From positions 101,001 through 165,000 of the forward strand of contig NZ_BAABRP010000007.1 of the NCBI RefSeq assembly GCF_039545055.1: a DNA stretch of 64,000 nucleotides. Direction: 5' to 3'. The notes under the pieces were generated by a model, which made no database searches, had not been told where the DNA came from, and saw only the letters and a list, made by a program, of their open reading frames with translations. Of this stretch, positions 32,675-53,496 are shown piece after piece. This DNA is from Deinococcus carri (GTDB lineage Bacteria; Deinococcota; Deinococci; Deinococcales; Deinococcaceae). Within the stretch, counting starts at the first letter, position 1. The number at the start of each line of letters is the position of its first letter. The position numbers and the translations under genes are program-made.

Positions 32675-33863
32675 ATGACCGAACGCCCCGGCTTCCTCGA
32701 ACGCCTTCGTTACCTGCCCAAGCGCCGCACCCTGGCCTGGGCCGCCCTGGCCTACGCCGTGCTGCTGGTGACCGGGGCGCTGGTGGGCGCGGACATCACC
32801 CTGCGGTCCAAGACGCGCTGGGTGAAGGGTGTGTTCATGCCGGTGGGGCGGCGGGGCAACACGGTGTGGCTGCCCGCCTCGCCGGAGACGCTCTCGCGCG
32901 GCGTGGTGGGGGTCGTCCCCCTGCGGCCCAACCGGGGCCATGCGCTGCTGGGGCCGCACCGCCTGGCGGGCACGCTGGTGCAGCGGCCCGTGCTGGAGGA
33001 ACGGGGAGTGCTGCCGAACGGTTCCGTGGCCTGGGTGTCCACCTTCGTCTACAACGGCACCCCGGCCCAACTGGGCGTGGCCTACGAGGACACGGCGGTT
33101 CACACGCCGCTGGGCGACATGCCCGCGTGGCACATTCCGCCCACCTCGGGCGAGCGGGACGCCGTGGTTATCGTGATTCACGGGCACGGGGGGCAGCGGT
33201 CGCAGGCGCTGCGGATGCTTCCGGCCCTGCGGCGCACCGGGGCGGGGTCGCTCTTCGTGACCTTCCGCAATGCCTACGGCGCGCCCCGTTCGGAGAGCGG
33301 CTTCCACACGCTGGGCGACGAGGAGGCGGGAGACGTGGTGGCGGCCCTGCACTGGGCGCGGGAGGCTGGATACCGGCGGGCGGTGCTGTACGGCTTTTCC
33401 ATGGGCGGCAACATCGCCATGAGCGTGCTGCGGCCCAGGTACGAGCCGCTGCCCCTGCCTGTCACGGGCGTCATGCTCGACTGTCCGGCGTTGGACTGGC
33501 GGGACGTGATTCGTTCGAATGGGCAACGGTACGGCCTCCCGGCCTTCCTGGCGCGGCACCTCGGGCGGGCGGTGCAGGCCCTCGTCACCCGGCGCAGCGG
33601 GCAGGATTTCGATGCCGTGGACCAGCTCGCCGCCGCCCCAGGCTTCAAGGTGCCCATCCTCCTGTGGCATGGCACCCGTGACCGTACCATTCCGGTGGGG
33701 CAGTCGGACGCCCTCGCCGCCGCCCGCCCGGACCTCGTGGAGTACCACCGCGTTGAGGGGGCCAAGCACATCCGCTGCTGGAACATTGACCCCCAGCAGT
33801 ACGACGCGGCGCTGGAAAAGTTTATCCACCGGGTTCTGCCCGGTCTGAAACAAGGAGAACCAC

Positions 33864-33871
<8 letters not shown>
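32675..33871 (+). CDS. Membrane-anchored alpha/beta hydrolase in the beta-oxidation operon
   Basis: The protein has 398 residues. One TM helix lies near the N-terminus ([20 protein letters not shown]), then an N-terminal domain of about 120 residues. The hydrolase fold follows, with oxyanion strand [10 protein letters not shown], nucleophile GFSMGGNIA (Ser about 246), Asp in [10 protein letters not shown] and His in [11 protein letters not shown]. It starts 3 nt after the fusion gene and its last 8 nt overlap the thiolase start, so it is embedded in the operon. It could release acyl chains from lipids for oxidation; this is inference from position. Confidence 0.88.
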
Positions 33872-35069
<1,198 letters not shown>

Positions 35070-35080
35070 GAGTGGAGGAA

Positions 35081-35119
35081 GACGGGAGAGAGGCGTTGAG
35101 CACGCGCCTCTCTCCCGTC
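35081..35119. terminator. Bidirectional terminator between fadA and the lipoprotein gene
   Basis: A perfect 15-bp stem GACGGGAGAGAGGCG / CGCCTCTCTCCCGTC with a 9-nt loop. Confidence 0.7.
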
Positions 35120-35129
35120 CTGTTCATGG

Positions 35130-36068
35130 TCAGCGTTGGGCGGCGACCTTCCCGAAGACGGGCAACAGTTGCTGGAGAGAGCGGACAGGATCGGCATTGT
35201 TGAGGGTCTTGGCAGACGCGGCGAGAGCCGTCGCCTGCTGGGTGAGCTTTGCCACCTGAAGCTGGGTGGTGCTCTGGGCCGAGAGGTCGCCCGCCGGAGT
35301 GGCCAGGCCGCCGAGTGACGGCGTGGTGCTGATCTGTCCCATGCCAAACGCGACCGCCGTGCTCGCCGTAGCGGTGGAGCGCAGCTCGGCGTCGTCGTCA
35401 AAGAAGAAAGGCTTGCCCTGCTGGGTGCTGAGGGCGTTGTCATCATCGTCGGCCAGCAGGAAGATGTCTTCATTCTCCAGATCGCGGATGAAACGCACCT
35501 GCAACTGGTTGGCCGCCGTGACCGGTCCCATAAGGGTCAGGCCGTCCAGCACCACGTCACTCCTGGGGTCGCCGGGCGTCACGTCCTTCCCATATACGCC
35601 CAGGGCCAGGGTGCCGGTATTGGTGCTGCTCTGGTCGAAGAGGGTCGTCAGGCCCGAAGCCACCAGATTCCCGGCGTAATCGACCGCCACCCACACCCAG
35701 TCGCCCTGATACAACGTGTTGATGTTGATGCGGGTGTTCAGGCCGCCCTGACCGACGTTGCCCGCAGCATCGTAGGCCCGGGCAGTGAAGCTCACGACGC
35801 CGTTGTCGCGCTGATCCACCTCGACGGAGGCCGTGTAGGGAGCGGCCGTATCGGTTCCGATCAGCGTGCTGCCCCGGTAGAACTCGACCTTGGTGACGCC
35901 GACGGTATCGGTAGCGTTGGCGGTCAACGTGAAGTCGCCGGGTGTGGTGGGCGGGGTGCCCGTCAGGGTCACCGTGGGCGGCGTGGTGTCGGCGGTCGGT
36001 CGGGGGTCGCCCCCGCAGGCAGCCAGCAGCAGCGCGGCACTCAGGAGGGGCAGGGTAAGTCTGGTCAT
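35130..36068 (-). CDS. Lipoprotein with Ig-like domain
   Basis: The protein has 312 residues. The signal peptide ends in LLLAACGG, a lipobox. An Ig-like domain at about 28-115 is recognised from [38 protein letters not shown] and [15 protein letters not shown], a bacterial cell-surface fold. The C-terminal part is unassigned and ends in a Gln/Ala-rich helix ([18 protein letters not shown]). It is probably exposed on the envelope. The ATG at 36068 is 7 nt after TACTGT. Confidence 0.8.
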   Translation of the reverse strand: MTRLTLPLLSAALLLAACGGDPRPTADTTPPTVTLTGTPPTTPGDFTLTANATDTVGVTKVEFYRGSTLIGTDTAAPYTASVEVDQRDNGVVSFTARAYDAAGNVGQGGLNTRININTLYQGDWVWVAVDYAGNLVASGLTTLFDQSSTNTGTLALGVYGKDVTPGDPRSDVVLDGLTLMGPVTAANQLQVRFIRDLENEDIFLLADDDDNALSTQQGKPFFFDDDAELRSTATASTAVAFGMGQISTTPSLGGLATPAGDLSAQSTTQLQVAKLTQQATALAASAKTLNNADPVRSLQQLLPVFGKVAAQR

Positions 36069-36075
36069 CCTGCCC

Positions 36076-36081
36076 ACAGTA
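36076..36081 (-). promoter_or_regulatory. Leaderless-type -10 box
   Basis: TACTGT on the minus strand lies 7 nt before the ATG at 36068. Confidence 0.5.
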
Positions 36082-36141
36082 GGGGTTGTTCCCCGGCAAC
36101 GTTGCCGCATGTGCGGCACAGTCCCCGCCGGACACCTGCGC

Positions 36142-36147
36142 TACCCT
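36142..36147 (+). promoter_or_regulatory. Leaderless-type -10 box
   Basis: TACCCT lies 7 nt before the ATG at 36155. Confidence 0.5.
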
Positions 36148-36154
36148 CCTCCCG

Positions 36155-37381
36155 ATGGCCGATCTTCCCCCCACTTCCCCTGCCCGCCCCCGCCTGCGCC
36201 TGCGTGTGACGGCCCCCGCCGAGGCGCACCTGCGCGCGGGGCACCCCTGGCTGTACGAGAGCAGCGTGCGCGGGCAGAACCGGGAGGGCGAGGCCGGGGA
36301 ACTGGCGGTGGTGTACGACCGCCGTGACCGCTTTCTGGCGATAGGCCTGTACGACCCGCACTCGCCGCTGCGGCTGCGGGTGCTGCACGTGGGGACGCCG
36401 ATCACGGTGGACCGGGCGTGGTGGGCGCACCGCCTGGACGCGGCCCTGCTGCGGCGTGCCCCCCTGTTCGGTCCCGCCGCGCACGCGGGGGAGACCGACG
36501 GCTACCGACTGCTGAACGGCGAGTCGGACGGGTTCCCCGGCGCGGTGCTCGACCGCTACGCCGACACGCTGGTTCTCAAGCTGTACACGGCGGCCTGGTT
36601 CCCGCACCTGCCGCTGCTGCTGGAGCTGCTGGCCGAACGGTTTCCGGGCTTCCGGGTGGTGCTGCGCCTCAGCCGCAATGTCGCGGCGCTGGCGCAGGAG
36701 GCGGGCCTGCACGACGGCCAGACCCTGGTGGGCGAGGAGCCGGGCGGCCCGGTGGTCTTCCGCGAATCCGGCCTCCACTTCGAGGCGGACGTGGTGCGCG
36801 GGCAGAAGACGGGCTTTTTTCTGGATCAGCGCGAGAACCGCCGCCGGGTGGAGGCACTCGCGCGGGGGCGGCGGGTGCTGAACGCCTTTTCCTTTTCCGG
36901 GGGCTTCTCGCTGTATGCCGCGCGGGGCGGGGCGCGGGAGGTGGTCAGCCTGGACATCAGCGCGCACGCCCTCGCCAGTGCGGGGCGCAACTTCGCGCTG
37001 AATCCCGGCCTCACCGCGCGCCATGAGACGGTGCAGGCCGACGTGTTCGAGTGGCTGGCGCAGACGGGGCGCGAGTTCGACCTGATCATCCTCGACCCGC
37101 CCTCGCTGGCGCGGCGGGAGGCCGAGCGGGCGGGGGCCATCCGCGCCTACGGGAAGTTGGCGGCCGACGGCCTGCGCCGCCTCGCGCCGGGAGGCGTGCT
37201 GGTGAGCGCCTCGTGCAGCGCCCACGTCAGCGCCGAGGAGTTCTTCGAGGCGGTGCGGGGCGCGGCCCGGCGCAGCGGCCGCAAGTGGCGCGAGCTGCGG
37301 ACCAGCCGCCACGCCCCCGACCACCACGCCAGCTTCCCCGAGGCCGAGTACCTCAAGGCGATCTACCTGCAACTCGACTGA
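36155..37381 (+). CDS. Class I SAM-dependent 23S rRNA methyltransferase (RlmI-like)
   Basis: The protein has 408 residues. The N-terminal PUA-type domain ([15 protein letters not shown]) is followed by a linking EEHVEV-like domain and a Rossmann methyltransferase: [29 protein letters not shown] (SAM loop) and [13 protein letters not shown] (catalytic region), then [14 protein letters not shown]. This set is typical of RlmI, which makes m5C1962 in E. coli 23S rRNA; in Deinococcus-Thermus the equivalent site is also methylated. The target is inferred from family. dinB follows at about 50 nt. Confidence 0.88.
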   Translation: MADLPPTSPARPRLRLRVTAPAEAHLRAGHPWLYESSVRGQNREGEAGELAVVYDRRDRFLAIGLYDPHSPLRLRVLHVGTPITVDRAWWAHRLDAALLRRAPLFGPAAHAGETDGYRLLNGESDGFPGAVLDRYADTLVLKLYTAAWFPHLPLLLELLAERFPGFRVVLRLSRNVAALAQEAGLHDGQTLVGEEPGGPVVFRESGLHFEADVVRGQKTGFFLDQRENRRRVEALARGRRVLNAFSFSGGFSLYAARGGAREVVSLDISAHALASAGRNFALNPGLTARHETVQADVFEWLAQTGREFDLIILDPPSLARREAERAGAIRAYGKLAADGLRRLAPGGVLVSASCSAHVSAEEFFEAVRGAARRSGRKWRELRTSRHAPDHHASFPEAEYLKAIYLQLD

Positions 37382-37434
37382 CGGCGGGGCGGCCAGGGGA
37401 GGGGAGTGGGGTGGGGCCAGACGGAAGGGGCACA

Positions 37435-38520
37435 GTGCCGCGCAAGATCATCCACGTGGACATGGACGCCTTTTATGCGTCGGTCGAACAGCGGGATGAC
37501 CCCCGGCTGCGCGGCCACCCCGTCGCGGTGGCCTGGGGCGGCAAGCGCAGCGTGGTCCTGACCGCCAGCTACGAGGCGCGGCCCCACGGTGTGCGGAGCG
37601 CCATGCCGCTGTACCGGGCACTGGAACGCTGTCCGGACCTGCGGGTGGTCGAGCCGCGCTTCGAGGCGTACCGCGAGGTCAGTGCGCAGGTCCGCGAGAT
37701 TTTCGCGCGCTACACGCCGCTGGTCGAGCCGCTCGCGCTGGACGAGGCGTATCTGGACGTGACCGACCCCCTGACCGGCGGGCCGAGTGCTACCCGCATC
37801 GCCGCGGGCATCCGCGCCGCCATTCGCGCCCGGACGGGGCTGACCGCCACGGCGGGCGTGAGCGTGAACAAGTTCCTCGCCAAGCTGGCGAGCGGCCTGA
37901 ACAAGCCCGACGGCCTGACGGTGCTGCTGCCCGCCGAGGCCGACGCGCTGCTGGCCGCGCTGCCCACCGCCGACTTTCACGGCATCGGCCCCGCGACCGC
38001 GCGCAAGCTCGCCGCGCACGGGATTCACACCGGGGCCGACCTGCGCGCCGCCCCGCCGGGGGAACTGACCCGGCTGTTCGGGCGAATGGGCGAGCATTTT
38101 TCGCGCATCGCCCACGGGCAGGACGACCGGCCCGTGCAGCCTGACCGCGCGCCCCTCAGCATCGGGGCGGAGGAAACCTACGGCGAGGACCTCCGCACGG
38201 CGCAGCAGGTGCGGGCCGCGTTGCCGCACCTCGCGGCCACCGTCGAGCGGCGGCTGCACCGGGCCGATCGCGCCGGGCGGGTAGTGATTCTGAAACTCCG
38301 CTTTCACGACCGCACGCTGCTGACCCGCCGCGTCACGTTGCCCCAGCCGGTGCAGGCGGCGGAGGTGCTCGCACGGGTGGCCGCCCGCCTGGTCACCCCG
38401 GAACTGCTCGCGGGGCGCGGGGTGCGGCTGGTCGGACTGACGGCCGCCGGTCTGACGGCCCCAGTTCCGCCGCAACCGACCCTGTTCGGGGCGGCGTGGG
38501 AGGAACCGCGCCCCCGCTGA
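37435..38520 (+). CDS. dinB: DNA polymerase IV (Y family)
   Basis: The protein has 361 residues. A translesion polymerase with catalytic carboxylates in [16 protein letters not shown] and [11 protein letters not shown], the steric-gate region FYAS, and thumb Hh[16 protein letters not shown]. The little finger is followed by a C-terminal beta-clamp motif QPTLFGAAW. The start GTG at 37435 gives [13 protein letters not shown], the expected N-terminus; a GTG 8 codons upstream is possible. No LexA-type or Deinococcus radiation-response palindrome is visible upstream. It follows the rRNA methyltransferase on the same strand. Confidence 0.95.
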   Translation: MPRKIIHVDMDAFYASVEQRDDPRLRGHPVAVAWGGKRSVVLTASYEARPHGVRSAMPLYRALERCPDLRVVEPRFEAYREVSAQVREIFARYTPLVEPLALDEAYLDVTDPLTGGPSATRIAAGIRAAIRARTGLTATAGVSVNKFLAKLASGLNKPDGLTVLLPAEADALLAALPTADFHGIGPATARKLAAHGIHTGADLRAAPPGELTRLFGRMGEHFSRIAHGQDDRPVQPDRAPLSIGAEETYGEDLRTAQQVRAALPHLAATVERRLHRADRAGRVVILKLRFHDRTLLTRRVTLPQPVQAAEVLARVAARLVTPELLAGRGVRLVGLTAAGLTAPVPPQPTLFGAAWEEPRPR

Positions 38521-38602
38521 AGCCACCCGGCTGAAGAAAATCTCAACAGAGGTTGAGGCTGCTCCCCACACCCCGGCGGCAGGGGTCGGTAGCCTGAGCG
38601 GG

Positions 38603-38637
38603 CTGCTGGCAGGTCAGCGCTTGCGCCGCTGCCAGCC
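38603..38637. promoter_or_regulatory. Hairpin in the catalase leader
   Basis: CTGGCAG and CTGCCAG enclose a second AGCG/GCGC pairing, a strong stem about 55 nt upstream of katE. No matching -35/-10 pair is convincing here; TAGCCT at 38592 is a possible -10. Confidence 0.35.
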
Positions 38638-38688
38638 GTTCCATGCTGCCCCGTTGCCGTTTCTCCCCGAGTTACCGAAAGGTGCCCC

Positions 38689-40875
<2,187 letters not shown>

Positions 40876-40889
40876 ACAGCGCCCCAGCG

Positions 40890-40934
40890 GGGGCAGGCAG
40901 GGGGGAGGCTGCGGCTTTCCCCCTGCCCCTTTCT
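40890..40934 (+). terminator. Terminator after katE
   Basis: GGGGCAGG..GGGGG pairs with CCCCCTGCCCC and is followed by TTTCTGTT. Confidence 0.65.
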
Positions 40935-41003
40935 GTTGCGGCCCTTTCCGTCATGGCGAGAGGCGCGCGCACTCCCTGTAAGAGCGCTGTTATCCGGCCC
41001 TCG

Positions 41004-41009
41004 TACTGT
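41004..41009 (+). promoter_or_regulatory. Leaderless-type -10 box
   Basis: TACTGT lies 5 nt before the ATG at 41015. Confidence 0.5.
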
Positions 41010-41014
41010 GAGTC

Positions 41015-42211
41015 ATGCAAAGCCCAAGGGGTAAGAGGTTGAAGCAGGCTGTCCTCTCCGCGCTGCTGCTGGCGGGAACAGCGAACGCCGCGACCATCAA
41101 GATCGCCACCGTCAGTCCTCTCAGCGGCAGCCTGACGCCGATTGGCAGCGAGGTCAAACGCGGCGCGGAGCTGGCGGTACAGGAGCAGGCCGCGGCCTTC
41201 AAGGCCCTCGGCTACGACCTGGTGCTGACGCCGTATGACGATCAGGCCTCCGCCGTCCTGGGCGGGCAGGTCGCCAAGACGATCGTGGCGGATAAGGGCA
41301 TCGTGGGTGTGGTCGGGGCGCTGAATTCCAGCGTGTCGAACGTGCTGGCGCAGGCGTTCGGCCCCGCTGGCCTCGCCACCATCTCGCCCGCCAGCACCAA
41401 CGACCAGCTCACGCAAAACGACTGGGCGCACTTCAGCCGGGTCGTGGCCCCGGACGCCGCCCAGGGGGTCGCCGCCGCAAACTACATCGCGGATGAACTG
41501 AAGGCGCGCTCGGTGTTCGTGATTTCCGACAACACCGCTTACGGCAACGGCCTGACCCGCGTGCTGCTCAGCAACCTCAAGAAGCAGAAGGTGAACGTGG
41601 CGGCCTATGCCGGGGCCTCCAACGCGACCCAGATTGCCGACGTCGTGAAGAAGGTCAAGGGCAGTGGGGCCGACGTGGTGTATTTCGGCGGCACCGACGA
41701 CACCGGCTCACAACTGCTCAAGGCGCTGCGGGCGGCGGGCATCACCGCGATCTTCATGGGTGGAGACGGCCTGGACTCCCCGAGTTTCCTCCAGCGCGTC
41801 GGCATCGCGGGGGCGGGCGTGGTGTACAGCACGGTCTTCGGGCCGGTGAGTTCCTTTTCCAACGCCCTGGACTTTACCGAGAAGTACCAGGCGGCCTACA
41901 AGAGCAAGCCCAGCGGCGTCGCCGTGTACGCCTACGACGCGACCAACACCCTCCTGGCCGCGGTCCGGGCGGCGGCGACCAGCGCCCGTGGTGTGCCCAC
42001 CCGTGCCCAGGTCAGCGCCGCCGTCCGCAAGGTCAACCTCCCGGCCTGCTTCAACGCGGACAAGGCGCGCTGCACGACCATCACCGGGGCCATCGCCTTT
42101 TCCGGGAATGGCGAGCGCCAGCGCTCCCGCGTGCTGATCATGCGCTTCGACGACGTGCTTCAGCCGCAGGTCGCCAAGGTGCAGACGGTGACGGCCGAGA
42201 GCCTGAAGTGA
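41015..42211 (+). CDS. Branched-chain amino acid type ABC transporter substrate-binding protein (LivJ-like)
   Basis: The protein has 398 residues. The signal peptide ([18 protein letters not shown]) precedes a type I periplasmic-binding fold: [70 protein letters not shown] and [13 protein letters not shown]. The family delivers Leu/Ile/Val, amides or similar ligands to LivHMGF permeases. No permease genes lie near, so it is an orphan receptor or serves a transporter elsewhere. It is followed by half of an HR5 heptad motif and a terminator. Confidence 0.92.
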   Translation: MQSPRGKRLKQAVLSALLLAGTANAATIKIATVSPLSGSLTPIGSEVKRGAELAVQEQAAAFKALGYDLVLTPYDDQASAVLGGQVAKTIVADKGIVGVVGALNSSVSNVLAQAFGPAGLATISPASTNDQLTQNDWAHFSRVVAPDAAQGVAAANYIADELKARSVFVISDNTAYGNGLTRVLLSNLKKQKVNVAAYAGASNATQIADVVKKVKGSGADVVYFGGTDDTGSQLLKALRAAGITAIFMGGDGLDSPSFLQRVGIAGAGVVYSTVFGPVSSFSNALDFTEKYQAAYKSKPSGVAVYAYDATNTLLAAVRAAATSARGVPTRAQVSAAVRKVNLPACFNADKARCTTITGAIAFSGNGERQRSRVLIMRFDDVLQPQVAKVQTVTAESLK

Positions 42212-42218
42212 GGTAGAG

Positions 42219-42248
42219 CGGCCAGCAGTCAGCTTCCAGCGGCCAGCA
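42219..42248 (+). repeat. HR5 heptad run, left arm only (copy d)
   Basis: The 7-bp units GCGGCCA, GCAGTCA, GCTTCCA, GCGGCCA lie directly before the terminator. The complementary arm is missing. Confidence 0.6.
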
Positions 42249-42293
42249 CAGAAACAGGGACGATCCCCAGCCGGGACCGTCCCTGTTTCTGTG
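42248..42293. terminator. Bidirectional terminator between convergent genes
   Basis: CACAGAAACAGGGACG pairs perfectly with CGTCCCTGTTTCTGTG around a GC-rich loop. Confidence 0.8.
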
Positions 42294-42307
42294 CTGTTTC
42301 TAGGGGG

Positions 42308-44689
<2,382 letters not shown>

Positions 44690-44854
44690 GCGTCTACTCC
44701 GTTCTGATGGGCTTTTCCCGTGTGGAAACGGCGGGAATTGGTGTGCTTAGGCTCCCACAGCTTACCCCGGAGATCCCGCGCCGTCTGCCACCTGTCTGGG
44801 GACAACCTTTATCCGTCTGGACAGCCCCCCACCCCGCCGTGTCAGGCTGCGGGC

Positions 44855-45667
44855 ATGACGCCGCCTGCCCGCACCGTCCTGATTGTCAGCGACCACACCG
44901 GCCTGACGGCCGAGAACACCGCCCGCGCGCTGCTGGCCCACTTTCCGAACCAGCCCCTCAAGTACCTTCAGCGGCCCTTTGTCGCCAGCGTGGCCGCCGC
45001 GCAGGGGGTGGCCCGCGAGGTCGCGGCGCTGGCCTCCCGTGGCGAACGCCCCCTGATCTTCACCACCATCACCGACGCGGCCGTGCTGCGCGAACTGGAA
45101 GCCGCGCCCGCCCAGATGTTCGACCTGCTCGGCCCCGGCCTCAGTGCCCTGGAACAGGAGTTCGGGGAAAAGGCCGCCCGCAGCGTGGGCCGCCACCACG
45201 ACATGCACGACCAGACCAGCTACCTGGCCCGCATGGACGCGCTGGATTTCGCCCTCGCCACCGACGACGGCCTGGGTGACCGCCAGTACGGTCTGGCCGA
45301 CGTGATCCTGGTGGGGGTCAGCCGCGCGGGCAAGACGCCCACCAGCCTGTTTCTGGCCCTCCAGCACGGCATCCGCGCCAGCAATTACCCCCTGGCGGAA
45401 GACGACTTCGAGCGCGAGTCGCTGCCCATTCCCCTCGAACCCTGGCGCGCCAAGCTGCACGGCCTGACCATCGACCCCCGCCGCCTGCACGCCATCCGCA
45501 CCCAGCGCAAGCCGAACAGCCGCTACGCCAGCTTAGAGCAGTGCGAACACGAGGTTCGCCGCGCCGAGCGCCTCTTTCAGCGCGTGGGCATCCCGGTGCG
45601 CGACACCACCAGCGCCAGCGTGGAGGAAATCGCGGCGGGGATTCTGGCGCAGGTGCGGCGGGGGTGA
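44855..45667 (+). CDS. ppsR: PEP synthase regulatory protein (bifunctional kinase/pyrophosphorylase, DUF299)
   Basis: The protein has 270 residues. It phosphorylates PEP synthase on a threonine near the catalytic His using ADP, and removes it with phosphate. The P-loop-like motif [15 protein letters not shown] (about 154) is diagnostic, with [21 protein letters not shown] at the N-terminus and [27 protein letters not shown]. Its location opposite ppsA (165 bp apart) fits. Upstream in-frame extensions lack homology; the box before ATG 44855 (CAGGCT, 6 nt) is a poor -10. Confidence 0.93.
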   Translation: MTPPARTVLIVSDHTGLTAENTARALLAHFPNQPLKYLQRPFVASVAAAQGVAREVAALASRGERPLIFTTITDAAVLRELEAAPAQMFDLLGPGLSALEQEFGEKAARSVGRHHDMHDQTSYLARMDALDFALATDDGLGDRQYGLADVILVGVSRAGKTPTSLFLALQHGIRASNYPLAEDDFERESLPIPLEPWRAKLHGLTIDPRRLHAIRTQRKPNSRYASLEQCEHEVRRAERLFQRVGIPVRDTTSASVEEIAAGILAQVRRG

Positions 45668-45674
45668 GGGAGGG

Positions 45675-45725
45675 AGCTTTCAGCGGTCAGCTTTGAGCAG
45701 CGGGGGCTGAAGCTCAGGGCTGATG
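45675..45725. repeat. Iterated-heptad palindrome, GCTGANN family (HR4, copy b)
   Basis: GCTTTCA, GCGGTCA, GCTTTGA are answered by GCTGAAG and GCTGATG around a GC-rich loop. It lies just after the ppsR stop codon. Confidence 0.65.
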
Positions 45726-45760
45726 TAAGTCGGAAGAAGAGTGCGTGTGGGACGTCATTT

Positions 45761-45800
45761 TTAGCTCCTCCCCCCTTGCGGGGGAGGTTGGGAGGGGGGT
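45761..45800. repeat. CTCCTCCCCCC / GGGGGAGG inverted segment
   Basis: TAGCTCCTCCCCCCTTGCGG and what follows is the reverse complement of a segment at 29918-29956 inside M3. Similar C-rich/G-rich stretches are common intergenic sequence in GC-rich bacteria. Confidence 0.5.
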
Positions 45801-45857
45801 GGCAAGCGAAGCTTGCCCTCTGCATATATCTTTCCTTTTCTCCCCGCCCCGCTGCCC

Positions 45858-45863
45858 TATCCT
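45858..45863 (+). promoter_or_regulatory. Leaderless-type -10 box of the glycolate oxidase cluster
   Basis: TATCCT lies 7 nt before the GTG at 45871, which opens a five-codon mini-cistron. Confidence 0.45.
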
Positions 45864-45870
45864 GTCCACC

Positions 45871-45884
45871 GTGAGGGCCAGCCC

Positions 45885-45888
<4 letters not shown>
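45871..45888 (+). CDS. Possible leaderless five-codon mini-cistron (VRASP)
   Basis: GTG AGG GCC AGC CCT then TGA; the stop overlaps the TTG start of glcF as TTGA. It may be the landing site for ribosomes that then reinitiate on glcF, which has no Shine-Dalgarno. Confidence 0.35.
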
Positions 45889-47162
<1,274 letters not shown>

Positions 47163-47172
47163 GGGGAGGGAG

Positions 47173-47238
47173 GCGGGACGCGGGACGCAGTGCGCGGTTG
47201 GTCTTTTCCCGTGCACCGCGCACCGCGTACTGCGCCCC
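47173..47238. repeat. Iterated-heptad palindrome, GCGGGAC family (HR3, copy a)
   Basis: The units GCGGGAC, GCGGGAC, GCAGTGC, GCGGTTG are answered by GTGCACC, GCGCACC, GCGTACT. It fills the glcF/glcD spacer. Confidence 0.78.
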
Positions 47239-47250
47239 CGAGGTCCACCC

Positions 47251-48675
<1,425 letters not shown>

Positions 48676-48683
48676 GGATGGGA

Positions 48684-48764
48684 AGCGGGATGCAGTACGC
48701 AGGACGCAGGAAAAAGCACGCAAAGGCCACGACGCCCGCGCACCGCTTCCCGCGCACCGCGCAC
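48684..48764. repeat. Iterated-heptad palindrome, GCGGGAC family (HR3, copy b)
   Basis: The units GCGGGAT, GCAGTAC, GCAGGAC are answered by GCGCACC, GCTTCCC, GCGCACC. It lies in the glcD/glcE spacer. The arms are less regular than in copy a. Confidence 0.72.
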
Positions 48765-48780
48765 CAGCCGGAGGCCAGCC

Positions 48781-49440
48781 ATGCCCATCCTTGACCTCTC
48801 CCCCCACGACCAGACCGTCACCGTCAGCGGCGATACCGGGCTGCTGGAGGTTCACGCCGCGCTGCCCGCCGGGCTGTATCCGCCCTTTCCGCGGGTGGAA
48901 CTGCCGGGCGGGGTGGGCGGGCTGGTCGCGCGCGGCGGCTTCGGGCAGACCTTCTTCTTCGGGGCGGAGGTGCTGGGCGTGACCTTTCGCGCGCCGTCGG
49001 GCCGCGTGGTGCGGGCGGGCGGGCGCACCGTGAAGAATGTGCAGGGCTACGACCTCACCCGCCCCTTCGTCGGTTCCTTCGGGCTGCTGGGCGAGGCGCT
49101 GGAAGTGACCCTGAGGCTCCGCCCCGGCCTGAGCGTGCGCCACGTCGCGGCCCCCGGCTCGCTGGCGGCCCTGGGGCACCTGTCTGCCCGCTTTGCCTGG
49201 CAGGACGGCGGCGAGGTTCACCTGCTGCATTTCGGCCACGCGCGCGAGGTGGAGCGGGCGCTGGGCGTGCTGCCGCAGGCGCGGGAGGTCACGGGACCTC
49301 TCGACCTCACCTCCCGCTTTCCGGACGGCCTCGGGGTAGGGGAGGGTGCGGCGTTGCGCGACCGCCGCTTCGGTTGGGTGAACGGCGGGGGAGCGCCCCC
49401 GGTGCCCCCGCTGTTCGCGCGGGTGGCGGCCAGCCTCTGA
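48781..49440 (+). CDS. glcE: Glycolate oxidase subunit GlcE-like, short
   Basis: The protein has 219 residues. A PCMH-type FAD-binding half: [46 protein letters not shown] and [29 protein letters not shown] are the GlcE signatures. It is shorter than the roughly 350-residue E. coli protein, lacking most of the C-terminal cap, which is usual for many GlcE homologues. It pairs with GlcD as the second flavin-fold subunit. It is preceded by HR3 and followed by HR1. Confidence 0.88.
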   Translation: MPILDLSPHDQTVTVSGDTGLLEVHAALPAGLYPPFPRVELPGGVGGLVARGGFGQTFFFGAEVLGVTFRAPSGRVVRAGGRTVKNVQGYDLTRPFVGSFGLLGEALEVTLRLRPGLSVRHVAAPGSLAALGHLSARFAWQDGGEVHLLHFGHAREVERALGVLPQAREVTGPLDLTSRFPDGLGVGEGAALRDRRFGWVNGGGAPPVPPLFARVAASL

Positions 49441-49443
49441 AGA

Positions 49444-49510
49444 GGCAGATGGCAAATGGCAGAAGGCGGAAGGCCCTTTGTCTCTGGCCTTCTGCCTTCT
49501 GCCTTCCGCC
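49444..49510. repeat. Iterated-heptad palindrome, GGCRGAA family (HR1, copy c)
   Basis: The units GGCAGAT, GGCAAAT, GGCAGAA, GGCGGAA are answered by GCCTTCT, GCCTTCT, GCCTTCC. It sits after glcE. Confidence 0.8.
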
Positions 49511-49521
49511 CCCCAGCGTTC

Positions 49522-49527
49522 TATCCT
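49522..49527 (+). promoter_or_regulatory. Leaderless-type -10 box
   Basis: TATCCT lies 5 nt before the ATG at 49533. Confidence 0.5.
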
Positions 49528-49532
49528 GACCC

Positions 49533-50816
<1,284 letters not shown>

Positions 50817-50823
50817 AGCCGCG

Positions 50824-50829
50824 TATTCT
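50824..50829 (+). promoter_or_regulatory. Leaderless-type -10 box
   Basis: TATTCT lies 7 nt before the GTG at 50837. Confidence 0.5.
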
Positions 50830-50836
50830 GAGGGGC

Positions 50837-52744
<1,908 letters not shown>

Positions 52745-52752
52745 AGCACAAA

Positions 52753-52796
52753 GCAAACAGAAAGAGGCGGTGAACTGGCCGCCTCTTTCTGTTTGC
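52753..52796. terminator. Bidirectional terminator between convergent genes
   Basis: CAAACAGAAAGAGGCGG and CCGCCTCTTTCTGTTTG, a perfect 17-bp stem with an 8-nt loop. Confidence 0.85.
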
Positions 52797-52809
52797 TGGC
52801 CCCAGAGGT

Positions 52810-53496
52810 TTACTCGTCGCCGGTCTTGACGCCCTCGCTGGCAATGTGATCCGCCCGGACCGTGACCGCCTGGCCGCTGCTGCTGGTGCCGAAGAACTCG
52901 ATGTCGGTCGAGCGCCCGACGCTGGCGTTGGTGGCGATGACGAGGTTCGCCAGTCCCCCCGCGAGGTTCAGGCGGTAGGGGCTGGAGGGTAGGCCCTCGG
53001 CGGGAACGACATCGTTCCGCTGGCCGCCCGTGGGTGTAAACATGGCGCAGGACTGGCTGCTGGTGCGCTCCGGGCAGGACCAGCCGGAGGGCACGTAGAT
53101 GTCCAGCTTGTTGATGTCCGTCTTGCTGGTGTCCTCATAGTTGCCCGTTGCCGTGCTGATCACGTCGCGGACAATCCGGTAGCCGGTGATATGCACCGCG
53201 TCGGAGCCGGGCCTGCTGGTAAAGGTGAACTCCGCGTACCCCGGCGTTCCGGTGGTCCAGGTGGTCTTGGCAGGGACGGCGGGCACGGCGGGTGTGCCGG
53301 GATTGTCGCCCGAGGGCGGCACGGCGGGGATTTCCGGCGTGGCGGGGGTAAAGGTCTTGGTGACGGTCACGAACGAGCCGCCGTCAGAGACAGCCAGACC
53401 GACCGAGGCGCGGCTGCCCGAGAGCTGTCCGGGGGCGCTGCCGCAGGCACTCAGGGCAAGACCAAAAAGCAGGGCGAGGGGGGCGAGCTTCTTCAT
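52810..53496 (-). CDS. Lipoprotein of unknown function
   Basis: The protein has 228 residues. A lipobox LALSACGS ends the signal peptide. A Pro/Ala-rich stretch (TPATPEIPAVPPSGDN and PAVPAVPAKTT) precedes a beta-rich part with a probable disulfide (SCPERTSSQSCAMF). No family is recognised. The start ATG overlaps the rex stop by 4 nt (ATGA), so it is translated from the TPR-SPOR-rex transcript, which suggests an envelope role under the same expression. Confidence 0.75.
   Translation of the reverse strand: MKKLAPLALLFGLALSACGSAPGQLSGSRASVGLAVSDGGSFVTVTKTFTPATPEIPAVPPSGDNPGTPAVPAVPAKTTWTTGTPGYAEFTFTSRPGSDAVHITGYRIVRDVISTATGNYEDTSKTDINKLDIYVPSGWSCPERTSSQSCAMFTPTGGQRNDVVPAEGLPSSPYRLNLAGGLANLVIATNASVGRSTDIEFFGTSSSGQAVTVRADHIASEGVKTGDE

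Noticed and set aside
38521..38688. Radiation/desiccation response motif upstream of katE or dinB
   Set aside because: No palindrome of the known Deinococcus type is visible in either upstream region; only a GC-rich hairpin before katE.
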